From Aquarana catesbeiana (Eukaryota > Chordata > Amphibia > Anura > Ranidae), in contig NC_133326.1 of NCBI RefSeq assembly GCF_042186555.1, positions 693,604,700 to 693,668,699 on the forward strand: a DNA stretch of 64,000 nucleotides, given 5' to 3'. The notes under the pieces were generated by a model that made no database searches, had not been told where the DNA came from, and saw nothing but the letters and a program-made list of their open reading frames with translations. A program made the position numbers and the translations under genes. Below, piece by piece: positions 34,316-45,505 of this stretch (position 1 is the stretch's first letter; each line of letters starts with the position of its first letter).

Positions 34316-34957
34316 AAAAGACGCCCTCAGATGACGTCCGGAAGTGACGAAACGCGTCAGGTCGTAATCTACCGGAAGTGACGTATGCGCTCCACGGAAG
34401 GTAACCAGGAAGCGAACGGATTAGCTGTATACAGCTCGCATCCAGGAACTCCTCCCGGGTGACGATCTATACAGGCACAGTGCACTTTTCAATGCTCTTT
34501 TAACCTTTTGTATCTGGTACGCACATTTTAAAAGGGGGAATTTGGTTTTGTATATTATTTAATAAACATTCTTAAGCAATATTACGCTATATGGCATCTC
34601 ATTTTCTCCCCATGTTATACATACCGAGAGGGTCTTGCACCACCTGGTGGTTGAATTAAGGAGACGGAAAAGTTTTAAAGATTATTATCCAAAGGCTTGT
34701 GATTACTGATATTGTGGTGAGTGCAATCTCACGGGGGGTGACCCCCTCACGCGGTGATCATTATTGGTGAAAGGATTTCCACGTATACCTTCACATCCAC
34801 AGATTACATCTTTATTTTTGAACTTTCCTGTCTCTTCAAACATCTGTTCTATACAAAGTGTTTTATAACATCGGACACTCAGCGCTGCTTCAATAAGTAC
34901 AACAAATCAAAGACTTGGCACGCATATCTTTTTGATTTTAGACTTATTGTTTATTAC
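34316..34957 (+). mobile_element. 642-bp retro-insertion with 11-bp TSD and a 5' hammerhead-like motif
   Basis: Flanking repeats ATGTGTTTGAG lie at 34305-34315 and 34958-34968, inside LINE B ORF2. The insert begins AAAAG and then a compact hammerhead-like sequence (34321-34365). Later features are an AATAAA (34560) and a short hairpin (CTCACGGGGGGTGACCCCCTCACG near 34735). No ORF of note and no terminal poly(A). Hammerheads are known in Penelope-like elements, retrozymes and amphibian satellites; which class this belongs to is inference. Confidence 0.75.
34321..34365 (+). ncRNA. candidate type-I hammerhead ribozyme
   Basis: Helix I pairs ACGCCCT (34321-34327) with AGGTCGT (34359-34365), 6 of 7 pairs. 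Box I is CAGATGA (34328-34334; consensus CUGANGA, so U4 is A). Helix II pairs CGTC with GACG around a 7-nt loop. Box II is GAAA (34349-34352). Helix III is a minimal C-GC-G. The cleavage triplet is GTC (34356-34358). The order and spacing are those of a type-I hammerhead with the very short helix III known from retroelement hammerheads. The U4 change may reduce or abolish activity. Confidence 0.6.
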
Positions 34958-35929
34958 ATGTGTTTGAGGAATAGCCAGGGTGCCGTGGCCAGAGGAATAC
35001 CTGAGAGGTATTCTTCCAAATTGACCCACTGTTTTGTGGATGTGTGGACATTCCAGTCTACTATTCTAGTGAGTAGGCATGCTCTGTAGTATTTATGTAG
35101 GTCGGGGAGCCCTATGTCCCCTTTAGATTTGGGGAGGACCAAGTGTTCATATTTTATACGTGGACGTTTGTTATGCCATAGGAATTTTGTGCATAGGGTT
35201 TTGAATGTAGAGAAGCCGGGTGGTGGTTGGATAGGTATGGTCTGCATTACTTATAGGAGGAGTCTCGGCAGGATATTCATTTTTAAGATTGCGGCTCTTC
35301 TGAACCAGGAGAAAGGGGGGGTGTCCCATCTTTGTAGATCTTGTTTAATGGAAGTCAGGATTGGGGAAAAATTCGGAGCGTATAGGTCAGAGAGACAAGT
35401 TGGAAGTTGAATTCCTAAATAGGTGACCGCTTTGGTTTTCCAGGTGAATGGAAACTTGTTTTGGGACACTGTTTCCATAGGTAGGGAGATGTTTAGGGCG
35501 TAAGATTTGTCTAAATTGATTTTAAGGTTGGAGATGGTCTGGAAACGTGTAAAATCTTTCAGTAAATTTGAGAGTGTATAAGGTGTTCTGAGCGAGAGAG
35601 TAGGATGTCCTCTGCAAAAGCTGTGACTTTGAATTCATGTTTAGGGGTTGAGATTCCTTTGTTTGGGTTATTTTGGAGACGGTTGAGAAACGGTTCCAGG
35701 GTGAGCACGTTAAGAAGTGGTGAAAGGGGCAGCCCTGGCGAGTTCCATATCTGATGGGGAAGGCATTCGACAGGTGGCCATTGACTTTCACTTGTGCTGT
35801 AGGTTTTGTGTAGAGTATTAGAATCAGGTTGAGTATATTGTCCCCGAGACCAATAGACCGCATGGTCTCAGTCATGTAGTCCTAGGTCACTCTGTCGAAT
35901 ACCTTCTCCGCGTCTAGTGAAAGGAAGAA

Positions 35930-36109
35930 AAACAAGATATAATCATGGGGTACTTTGTCGCAGTAAGTGGGCTTAAGCATCATATAGCAATATGGTGTGA
36001 CAAAATCCCCATATTTTTTGATAATGTTTTTTGAAAATGTCTAGGTGTTTTAAATAAGCCTTGCTGGAGGTAAATGTCTTTTTTACATGTGTGCGCTGTA
36101 ATATTTTGT
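35930..36109. mobile_element. 180-bp insertion with 17-bp TSD
   Basis: Flanking direct repeats TCTAGTGAAAGGAAGAA (35913-35929 and 36110-36126) interrupt LINE B reverse transcriptase. The insert has no ORF, no A-tail and no recognised promoter box. It could be a 5'-truncated end of a larger retroelement. Confidence 0.75.
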
Positions 36110-37841
36110 TCTAGTGAAAGGAAGAAGCCCTTGTACCTAGATGAGTTTAGATAGGAATGGATGTTTATGGCTTTGATAGTATTATCTCTGACTTCTCGGC
36201 CAGGGATGAAGCCAACTTGGTCTGTTGATATTAACGGTGGTATGAGTAGGAGCAGTCGATTGGACAGAATGTTTGCAAGGAATTTGGTGTCCATGTTAAG
36301 GAGAGAGATTGGGCGGTAGTTGGACACTAAGGTGTGATCTTTCCCTTCCTTTGGTAAAACAGTTATGTGGGCTTCTAGAAGGTGGTGTGGGTTTTTTTTG
36401 TTGAGGTAATAAAGTTGAAGGCAGCTAGAAGTGGGGTGTTAAGGGTGTTTTGGAATGTTTTGTAGTATACAACAGTGAAGCCGTCCGGACCTGGGCTCTT
36501 TCCTGCTTTCATTTGTTTGATTGCTTGTGAAAGTTCTTCTCCTGAAATATGGGTTTCGAGGGAATGGGCTATGTCCTGAGGTATCAGTTTGGGGGCATAC
36601 TGTTTCAGGAAATCTCTGATGAATGTGGTCCTAGGTACCAGGGAATTTTGGTGTAATTTTGAATGTGGGAGATTATATAAGTTGTGAAAGTATTGCTCAA
36701 AGCACAAGGCTAGATCTATGTTACTTGTGGCGAGTGAGCCGTCAGGTTTCTTGATTTGTCTTATCATATGGCCTGCTTTTTTAGCCTGTAAAGCTCTGGC
36801 CAAAAGTGCTCCACTATTGTTATCGTGTTCATAAAATAATTTACGCATCAGGGCAAATTTTCGTCTCACTCTTTGGTTTAGTTCGTCCAGTAAGAGGGAT
36901 CTCACTCGTATGAGTTCCTCTAGGGCTTGTACAGCTTGTGTCTTTTTATGTATGGCTTCTAGAGTTTTAATTTGGGTTATCAATCCTTGAATGTGGTCTT
37001 GTCTCTGTCGTTTGCATTTGGGGGTGAGTGCTAGGATTTCCCCTCTAAGTGTGCATTTGTGTGCTTCTCATTGTGTTAGGGGGTGCGTGTCGGGTGTGTT
37101 ATTTATTTGGAAGAAAGACTCCAGGCAAGAGTGTAGGTGATCTAGGTTGGCTTGGTCTGTCAGTAGTGAGGCATCTAGATGCCAGGTTTTTGATCTTTCA
37201 ATAGTTTCTGGGAAGGTGAGCGAAATGGAGATGGGGTGGTGGTCTGAGAGAAACATGGGTTCAATCGCGGCTTTGGTTAATAAATGTAAGTCCTGTTGGG
37301 TTATGAAAAGATAGTCAATTCTGGAGTATCTGTCGTGGGGGGAGGAGAAGAATGAGTAGTCTTTTTCTTTCGGATGTAATATGCGCCACGTGTCATGTAG
37401 AAGTAAATCGTGAATTTGAGAATGGATCTGGCATACTGCTCGGTAGGGTATGGATGAGGCGCCTGTGGATGAGTCTAGAATAGGGTTGAGGGGGACATTG
37501 AAGTCGCCCCCTAATATTACTATTCCCGATTGAAATGATGATAGAAGGGAGGAGATTTTACAAGAAAAAGGAACTTGCTTCACATTTGGGGAGTAAATCT
37601 TGGCCAAGGTGATTGGTCTATTCTGTAGGAGGCCTTTAATAAAGAGATAACGACCTTCCGGGTCTGCCAGAGTTTCTGTTATTTCAATAGGACAAAGTTT
37701 CGCTTTTAAGATAGATACTCCCTTTGACTTGGCCATCGGGTTTGATGCGTGAAAGGCTTTAGGGTAGTGACAAGTTTTGGGTATACAGTTTGTCCTGAAA
37801 TGGGTTTCTTGCAGGTAAATATCTGCTTTGTGGTTTTTTAT

Positions 37842-37910
37842 CACAAACCAATCAATATACTTTTATTGCGTTTTTTTTTTTTTTTTTTACCAAAAATAAG
37901 TAGAAGAATA
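37842..37910 (-). repeat. inverted copy of piggyBac MITE sequence (left piece)
   Basis: CACAAACCAATCAATATAC and the following bases are the reverse complement of 61690-61745 in the MITE right half. They adjoin LINE B ORF2 directly. The piece continues, after the palindromic insertion, at 45506. Confidence 0.8.
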
Positions 37911-38329
37911 AATGTATAGGGACTAGTGCGCAAAACCACAATGTAAACAAAAAATTCTGAAACTAACAGTAAGAGAGCTGCCAACATAGATGGGTCCACT
38001 CAGTTCCCCCAGGAAAGCAATACAAATTATAAAATATGTGGCGCTACTCTATCAGTCAGTAACAATCAGACAATTAAAAACCTTAACCGTAATCATCTAA
38101 GATAAAGGATGAAGTAGACAAAGTTGACTCCAAAACATAAATTCATGGCGCGAAAAAATTAGAATAACCTAAGGACTAATAGCACCACAGAGGAGTCCAT
38201 CAAAGAAGACAACAATTCTAAAATATGAAAATAAATAGGTGAATATCAGCCATTAAAGTGCTCAGTAGGAGTAAAGTAACTATATACTGTATCAGCCACC
38301 CCACCTAAAAAACTCAGCGAAGCTGGCCC

Positions 38330-39780
38330 CCCTACAATCAGCACAAATAAAAACTCAAGTGTGTTTCTTTAGTGCTATGTTTGTGCTGTTTTGTGCCGTA
38401 AAAATTTACATTTGTGCTGCTTTTATTTTTAAGATATTAGCAATTGTTTTTTCCAGACTATGACATCACCTAGCCCCCCTACAACGCCCAAATGACACAA
38501 AACTGGTCTCGTTGGTTAGTGCTACGTTTGTGCTGTTTTGTGCTGCTAAAAATTCCGTTCTATCTTTTATCGTTTTTGCGTTATTAATGATTTATTAAAG
38601 GTCACCAAAGGTCAGTCAGCCCCCCTACAACGCCCAAATGACACAAAACTGGTCTCGTTGGTTAGTGCTACGTTTGTGCTGTTTTGTGCTGCTAAAAATT
38701 CCGTTCTATCTTTTATCGTTTTTGCGTTATTAATGATTTATTAAAGGTCACCAAAGGTCAGTCAGCCCCCCTACAACGCCCAAATGACGCAAAACTGGTC
38801 TCGTTGGTTAGTGCTATGTTTGTGCTGTTTTGTGCTGCTAACATTTCCGTTCTATCTTTTATCGTTTTTGCGTTATTAATGATTTATTAAAGGTCACCAA
38901 AGGTCAGTCAGCCCCCCTACAACGCCCAAATGACACAAAACTGGTCTCGTTGGTTAGTGCTACGTTTGTGCTGTTTTGTGCTGCTAAAAATTCCGTTCTA
39001 TCTTTTATCGTTTTTGCGTTATTAATGATTTATTAAAGGTCACCAAAGGTCAGTCAGCCCCCTTACAACGCCCAAATGACACGAAACTGGTCTCGTTGGT
39101 TAGTGCTACATTTGTGCTGTTTTGTGCTGCTAAAAATTCCATTCTATCTTTTATCGTTTTTGCGTTATTAATGATTTATTAAAGGTCACCAAAGGTCACT
39201 CAGCCCCCTATAATGCCCAAATGACACAAAACTGGTCTCGTTGGTTAGTGCTACGTTTGTGCTGTTTTGTGCTGCTAAAATTTCCGTTCTATCTTTTATC
39301 ATTTTCGTGTTATTAATGATTTATTAACGGTCACCAAAGGTCAGTCAGCCCCCCTACAATGCCCAAATGAGATGAAACTGGTCTCGTTGGTTAGTGCTAC
39401 GTTTGTGCTGGTTTGTGCTGCTAAAATTTTTATTTGTGCTGTTATGGTTTTGTAAGTTATAACAGTTTTTTTTTTTTTTCAAACCCCACTCACTTTGCCC
39501 ACCCTACAATCAGCACAAATAAAAACTCAAGTGTGTTTCTTTAGTGCTACATTTGTGCTGTTTTGTGCTGCTAAAATTCTGTCCTACCTTTTATCGTTTT
39601 TGCGTTATTAATGATTTATTAAAGGTCACCAAAGGTCACTCAGCCCCCCTACTACACCCAAATGACACAAAACTGGTCTCGTTGGTTAGTGCCTCGTTTG
39701 TGCTGCTAAAATTTTTATTTGTGCTGTTATGGTTTTTTAGTTATAACAGCTTGTTTTTATATTTGTGCTTTTTTGTGTCA
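38330..39780. repeat. tandem array, about 146-bp unit, left arm
   Basis: Units such as the one starting GTCAGTCAGCCCCCCTACAA recur at 38611, 38757 and 38903. About seven to nine units are present, some variant (for example an ACAAATAAAAACTCAAGTG type at 38343 and 39515). Every unit has GTGCTGTTTTGTGCTG and TTATCGTTTTTGCGTTATTA blocks. Confidence 0.9.
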
Positions 39781-40174
39781 TAATAAAAATTTGTGCTGCT
39801 TTTTTTTAAGATAATAGCAATTTGTTTTTTTCCAGATGATGACATCACCCTTCTCTCCTGTCACATACCTGGTTAGTGAGCTCCTGGTTAGAAAGCAGCC
39901 ATGGGAGCACAGTGAGGTATGAGTGCCTGTGATCAGTCCAGTAGACTGCGTGGTGGCAGCAGTCAGCAGGTGGATGTGGCGGCAGAACCAGCTGGTGGCA
40001 GATGAGCTGGGTCCATAATGGCCAGGCAGATCAGGCTTAGACGGCAAACAACAGGATAGTCGGGTTACAAACCAAGTCAGCAACAGGAGGTAGATCAGGC
40101 AAGAAGAGAAGGCAGAACAGAATCCAGAGACAAGCCAAGGTCAGGGCTGGTAGCAGTCAAACGGAGGTCAGGAG

Positions 40175-41690
40175 TAGGCATGAGCCGAACACCCCCCTGT
40201 TCGGTTCGCACCAGAACATGCGAACAGGAAAAAAGTTCGCACGAACACGCGAACACCGTTAAAGTCTATGGGACACGAACATGAATAATCAAAAGTGCTA
40301 ATTTTAAAGGCTTATATGCAAGTTATTGTCATAAAAAGTGTTTGGGGACCCGGGTCCTGCCCCAGGGGACATGGATCAATGCAAAAAAAAGTTTTAAAAA
40401 CGGCCGTTTTTTCAGGAGCAGTGATTTTAATAATGCTTAAAGTCAAACAATAAAAGTGTAATATCCCTTTAAATTTCGTACCTGGGGAGTGTCTATAGTA
40501 TGCCTGTAAAGGGGCGCATGTTTCCTGTGTTTAGAACAGTCTGACAGCAAAATGACGTTTCAAAGGAAAAAAAGCCATTTAAAACTACCCGCGGCTATTG
40601 CATTGCCGACAATACACATAGAAGTTCATTGATAAAAACGGCATGGGAATTCCCCACAGGGAAATCCCGAACCAAAATTAAAAAAAAAAAATGACGTGGG
40701 AGTCCCCCTAAATTCCATACCAGGCCCTTTAGGTCTGGTATGGATATTAAGGGAAACCCTGGCCAAAATTTAAAAAAAAAAATGACGTGGGGTTCCCCCT
40801 AAATTCCATACCAGACCCTTCAGGTCTGGTATGGATTTTAAGGGGAACCCCGCGCCAAAAAAAAACCAAAAACAAAGGCCGCAGGAAAAGAGGGGGGGAC
40901 GAGAGTGCGCCCCCCCTCCTGAACCGTACCAGGCCACATGCCCTCAACATTGGGAGGGTGCTTTGGGGTAGCCCTCCAAAACACCTTGTCCCCATGTTGA
41001 TGAGGACAAGGGCCTCATCCCCACAACCCTGGCCGGTGGTTGTGGGGGTCTGCAGGCGGGGGGCTTATCGGAATCTGGAAGCCCCCTTTAACAAGGGGAC
41101 CCCCAGATCCCGCCCCCCCTGTGTGAAATGGTAAGGGGGTACTTACCCCTGCCATTTCACTAAAAAACTGTCAAAAATGACAAGAGACAGTTTTTGACAA
41201 TTCCTTTATTTAAATGCTTCTTCTTTCTTCCTTCATCTTCTTCTGGTTCTTCTGGCTCGTCTGGTTCTTCCTCCAGCGTTCTCGTCCAGCATCTCCTCCG
41301 CGGCGTCTTCTATCTTCTTCTCCTCGGGCCGCTCCGCACCCATGGCATGAGGGGAGGCTCCCGCTCTTCTCTTCATCTTCTTCTTCATCCTCTTCTCTTC
41401 TTCCTTCTTCTCTTCTTCTCTTCTTCATTTTCTTCTCCGGGCCGCTCCGCACCCATGCTGTCATGAAGGGAGGCTCCCGCTGTGTGACGGCGTCTCTTCG
41501 TCTGACGGCTCTTAAATAACGGGGGGCGGGGTCACCTGACGCACGGTGACTTGACGGGACTTCCCTGTGACGTCACGGGGAATGCCACAGGGAAGTCCCA
41601 TCATGTCCCGTGCATCAGAGGGGGCGGGGCCACCCAGTTATTTAAGAGCCGTCAGACGAAGAGACGCCGTCACAGAATGGAAACTAAATA
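40175..41690. mobile_element. partial hAT-foldback relative in the palindrome loop
   Basis: It begins TAGGCATGAGCCGAAC, related to the TAGGGATGAGC terminus at 5353. It follows the left arm of that element (GAACACCGTTAAAGTCTATGGG, CATACCAGACCC, AAGGGGAACCCC) and then a CTTCTT-rich tract. It ends in a perfect 38-bp inverted repeat, 41483-41520 against 41637-41674. No matching right terminus was found. Confidence 0.7.
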
Positions 41691-41959
41691 GGCACAAATC
41701 AACACAAACGTGGCACTAACCAACCAGCCCGTTTTCATTTTGTTTGGCTGCTGTAGGGGGTGTCAGGGAAGGCTTTCGCATAGCACAAATGATGTCTCCC
41801 TGTACATACATATGTGCATGCGCAGACTGGAAACTGGCTGGGCAGATGAGCGTGAGCCTGTCACCAATGCTGGCACCAGACAGACTATTTAAACAGGCTG
41901 CAATTTGGTGTGCCGCTTCTGTGTGTTCATTCCTGATTCCTGTGTTTGACCTCTGATCC

Positions 41960-42430
41960 TAACCCAGCTTGCTCCTGACCTCCGTTTGACTGCTACCTGC
42001 CCTGACCTTGGCTTGTCTCTGGATTCTGCTTCTGCCTTCTCTTCTTGCCTGATCTACCTCCTGTTGCTGACTTGGTTTGTGACCAGATTATCCTGTTGTG
42101 TGCCGTCTATGCCTGATCTGCCTGACCATTATGGATCCGGCTCATCTGACCCTGCATCCTGCTCATCCAGCCTGCTACAGCTCTTTAAGCCCAGCAAGGT
42201 CTCATCTGTCTCCTGCTTCCAGCTGCTTACCCACAGTCTGCCACCAGCCAAGCTCAGTGCCAGCTCATCTGCCACCAGCTGGTTCTGCCGCCACATCCAC
42301 CTGCTGACTGCTTCCACCACGCAGTCTACTGGACTGATCACAGGCACTCATACCTCGCTGTGCTCCCATGGCTGCTTTCTAACCAGGAGCTCACTAACCA
42401 GGTATGTGACAGGAGAGCGGGGTGATGTCA
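41960..42430. other. palindrome right arm, unique-looking spacer
   Basis: Reverse complement of about 39840-40174 with longer intervening sequence. Open frames here are rich in L, S, P and C and have no domain; they are taken as chance frames. Confidence 0.5.
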
Positions 42431-42439
42431 TCATCTGGA

Positions 42440-44260
42440 AAAAACAAATTGCTATTATCTTAAAAATAAAAGCAGCACGAATTTTTATTATTATGACACA
42501 AAAAAGCACAAATATAAAAATAAGCTGTTATAACTAAAAAACCATAACAGCACAAATAAAAATTTTAGCAGCACAAACCAGCACAAATGAGGCACTAACC
42601 AACGAGACCAGTTTTTGTGTCATTTGGGTGTTGTAGGGGGGCTGACTGACTTTTGGTGACCTTTAATAAATCATTAATAACGCGAAAACGATAAAAGATA
42701 GAACGGAAATTTTAGCAGCACAAAAGAGCACAAACATAGCACCAACCAACGAGACCAGTTTTGTGTCATTTGGGTGTTGTAGGGGGGCTGAGTGACCTTC
42801 GGTGACCTTTAATAAATCATTAATAACGCAAAAACGATAAAAGGTAGGACAGAAATTTTAGCAGCACAAAACAGCACAAATGTAGCACTAAAGAAACACA
42901 CTTGAGTTTTTATATGTGCTGATTGTAGGGTGGGCAAAGTGAGTGGGGTTTGAAAAAAAAAAAAAACTGTTATAACTTAAAAACCATAACAGCACAAATA
43001 AAAATTTTAGCAGCACAAAACAGCACAAATGTTGCACTAAAGAAACACACTTGAGTTTTTATTTGTGCTGATTGTAGGGTGGGCAAAGTGAGTGGGGTTT
43101 GAAAAAAAAAAAAAACTGTTATAACTTAAAAACCATAACAGCACAAATAAAAATTTTAGCAGCACAAACCAGCACAAACGTATCACTAACCAACGAGACC
43201 AGTTTCGTGTCATTTGGGCATTATAGGGGGGCTGAGTGACCTTTGGTGACCTTTAATAAATCATTAATAACGCAAAAACGATAATAGATAGAACGGAAAT
43301 GTTAGCAGCACAAAACAGCACAAACGTAGCACTAACCAACGAGACCAGTTTTGTGTCATTTGGGCGTTGTAGGGGGGCTGACTGACCTTTGGTGAGCTTT
43401 AATAAATCATTAATAACGCAAAAACGATAAAAGATAGAACAGAATTTTTAGCAGCACAAAACAGCACAAACGTAGCACTAACCAACGAGACCAGTTTTGT
43501 GTCATTTGGGTGTTGTAGGGGGGCTGACTGACTTTTGGTGACCTTTAATAAATCATTAATAACACAAAAACGATAACAGGTAGAACGGAAATTTTAGCAG
43601 CACAAAACTGCACAAATGTAGCACTAAAGAAACACACTTGAGTTTTTATTTGTGCTGATTGTAGGGTGGGCAAAGTGAGTGGGGTTTGAAAAAAAAAATA
43701 AACTGTTATAACTTAAAAACCATAACAGCACAAATAAAAATTTTAGCAGCACAAACCAGCACAAACGTAGCACTAACCAACGAGACCAGTTTCGTGTCAT
43801 TTGGGCATTGTAGGGGGGCTGACTGACCTTTGGTGACCTTTAATAAATCATTAATAACGCAAAAACGATAAAAGATAGAACGGAATTTTTAGCAGCACAA
43901 AACAGCACAAACGTAGCACTAACCAACGAGACCAGTTTCGTGTCATTTGGGCGTTGTAGGGGGGCTGACTGACCTTTGGTGACCTTTAATAAATCATTAA
44001 TAACGCAAAAACGATAAAAGATAGAACGGAATTTTTAGCAGCACAAAACAGCACAAACGTAGCACTAACCAATGAGACCAGTTTTGTGTCATTTGGGTGT
44101 TGTAGGGGGGCTAGGTGATGTCACAGTCTGGAAAAAACAATTGCTAATATCTTAAAAATAATGTAAAAAATGTAAATTTTTACGGCACAAAACAGCACAA
44201 ACGTAGCACTAAAGAAACACACTTGAGTTTTTATTTGTGCTGATTGTAGGGGGGCCAGTT
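42440..44260. repeat. tandem array, about 146-bp unit, right arm (inverted)
   Basis: The reverse-complement array of the left arm, with units containing GTTGTAGGGGGGCTGACTGACC and CATTAATAACGCAAAAACGAT. It is interspersed with the variant unit containing GCACAAATAAAAATTTTAGC. It has more units than the left arm. Confidence 0.9.
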
Positions 44261-44269
44261 TCGCTGAGC

Positions 44270-45240
44270 TCACCTAAAGGGAAGTGACAATATACAGTGA
44301 ACCTGTAAATAAGAAGTGATGACTTCCCAAACTAGCTGAACACCAAACAAATCCCTAGTGATAGGCAAAACATCAAATAATCTTTAGTGTTAGTGGATCT
44401 GTCTCTCTGAATCTCCTCCCGCTGCTCCCAGTAATCCCAGCAGTTGTTTAGGAACAAAGGAGAGGTCTCATGGTGTAGTAATTATAAACAAGTTTTATTA
44501 ACAAACGTAGTAACTTACATATAAAATCACAGCGATCAATGGATGTGTTGAGAACCCGGAAGCTCCACTAACATCGCTCCAGGAAACACATCCTCTCCTA
44601 GAATATCTATCCGCTCTACTTGGCCCACTGGGGGCCGCTGCTGGAGGTGAGAGGCTGGGGGAAACACTTGGTGTATGCACCAGAACGTGTATAGAAGAAG
44701 AGCACCAGTCACTGCACACTCTGCACTTTATTCAAAGACTGTTCCTTGCGGACATCACTCATCACAGTTGCACTTTTTTATGGACTATATTGCACTATTG
44801 TCACTGTTTGGGATGGCATCTCTGTTGTGGGATTGTCTGTCCTTATATTGATTATTAATTATTACATTTATTAATTACTCACCTATAGTACATTTGAGTG
44901 TTTATAATGTCATGACTGCACCATCATCACCGCTTGAATTTAATTTTAATTTTGATACTGTGGATTCATATTAATACGGAAGTTCTGCATGCCTCGGTTT
45001 TTTTTTTTTTTTTGTACTTTATGATAGTTTGCTGTACATTTTTATGTGATTCACTTTTAAGATTTATTTGATATCAGCACTAGGGATTATTTGATTTTCA
45101 GCTGCTACTCACTTTAAGATTATTTGATGTTTTGCCTATCACTAGGGATTTGTTTGGTGTTCAGCTAGTTTGGGAAGTCATCACTTCTTATTTACAGGTT
45201 CACTGTATATTGTCACTTCCCTTTAGGTGGGGTGGCTGAT
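44270..45240. repeat. nested inverted repeat in the right arm
   Basis: 44273-44385 (GGGAAGTGACAATATACAGTG ... AAAACATCAAATAATC) is the reverse complement of about 45112-45225. The 720-bp loop includes GTTTGGGATGGCATCTCTG and a long T run; no gene was recognised. Confidence 0.8.
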
Positions 45241-45505
45241 ACAGTATATAGTTACTTTACTCCTACTGAGCACTTTAATGGTTGATATTCACCTATTTAT
45301 TTTCATATTTTAGAATTGTTGTCTTCTTTGATGGACTCCTCTGTGGTGCTATTAGTCCTTATGTTTTTCTCGCCATGAATTTATGTTTTGGAGTCAACTT
45401 TGTCTACTTCATCCTTTATCTTAGATGATTACGGTTAAGGTTTTTAATTGTCTGATTGTTACTGACTGATAGAGTAGCGCCACATATTTTATAAGTAGAA
45501 GAATA

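Larger units (their letters stand above)
32849..37841 (-). pseudogene. LINE B ORF2: endonuclease and reverse transcriptase, broken
   Basis: The endonuclease (37841-37068) lacks the first codons. It carries ADIYLQETHF, GGDFNVPLNP, YSRIDYLFI and LSDHHPISISL. The linker and RT fingers (36983-36375) end in AGKSPGPDGFTVVYYKTF. The RT palm has SNYRPISLLNMDTK, DQVGFIPGREVRDN and GTRQGCPF. The active-site block reads as FA-E-D-ILLS in one frame, so the first catalytic Asp appears replaced by Glu. The C-terminal region runs to about 32850. The reading frame is also cut by insertions at 33496, 34316 and 35930. Confidence 0.85.
37911..45490. mobile_element. 7.6-kb palindromic satellite-bearing element with 15-bp TSD
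   Basis: Flanking direct repeats ATAAGTAGAAGAATA lie at 37896-37910 and 45491-45505. The left arm (about 38033-40174) and right arm (41972-45490) are inverted repeats. Examples are GTGGCGCTACTCTATCAGTC at 38039 and its complement near 45465, and CAAACGGAGGTCAGGAG at 40158 and its complement at 41972. Both arms contain tandem arrays of about 146-bp units. The loop carries a hAT-foldback relative (40175-about 41690). The right arm has an additional nested inverted repeat (44270-45240). No gene is recognised inside. Confidence 0.75.

Noticed and set aside
41986..42537. 183-codon frame in the palindrome arm
   Set aside because: No domain. The mirror arm (39778-40083) gives a similar chance frame because the arms are inverted repeats.
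38330..44260. CRISPR-like array
   Set aside because: The units are contiguous 146-bp satellite repeats without unique spacers, in a vertebrate genome.
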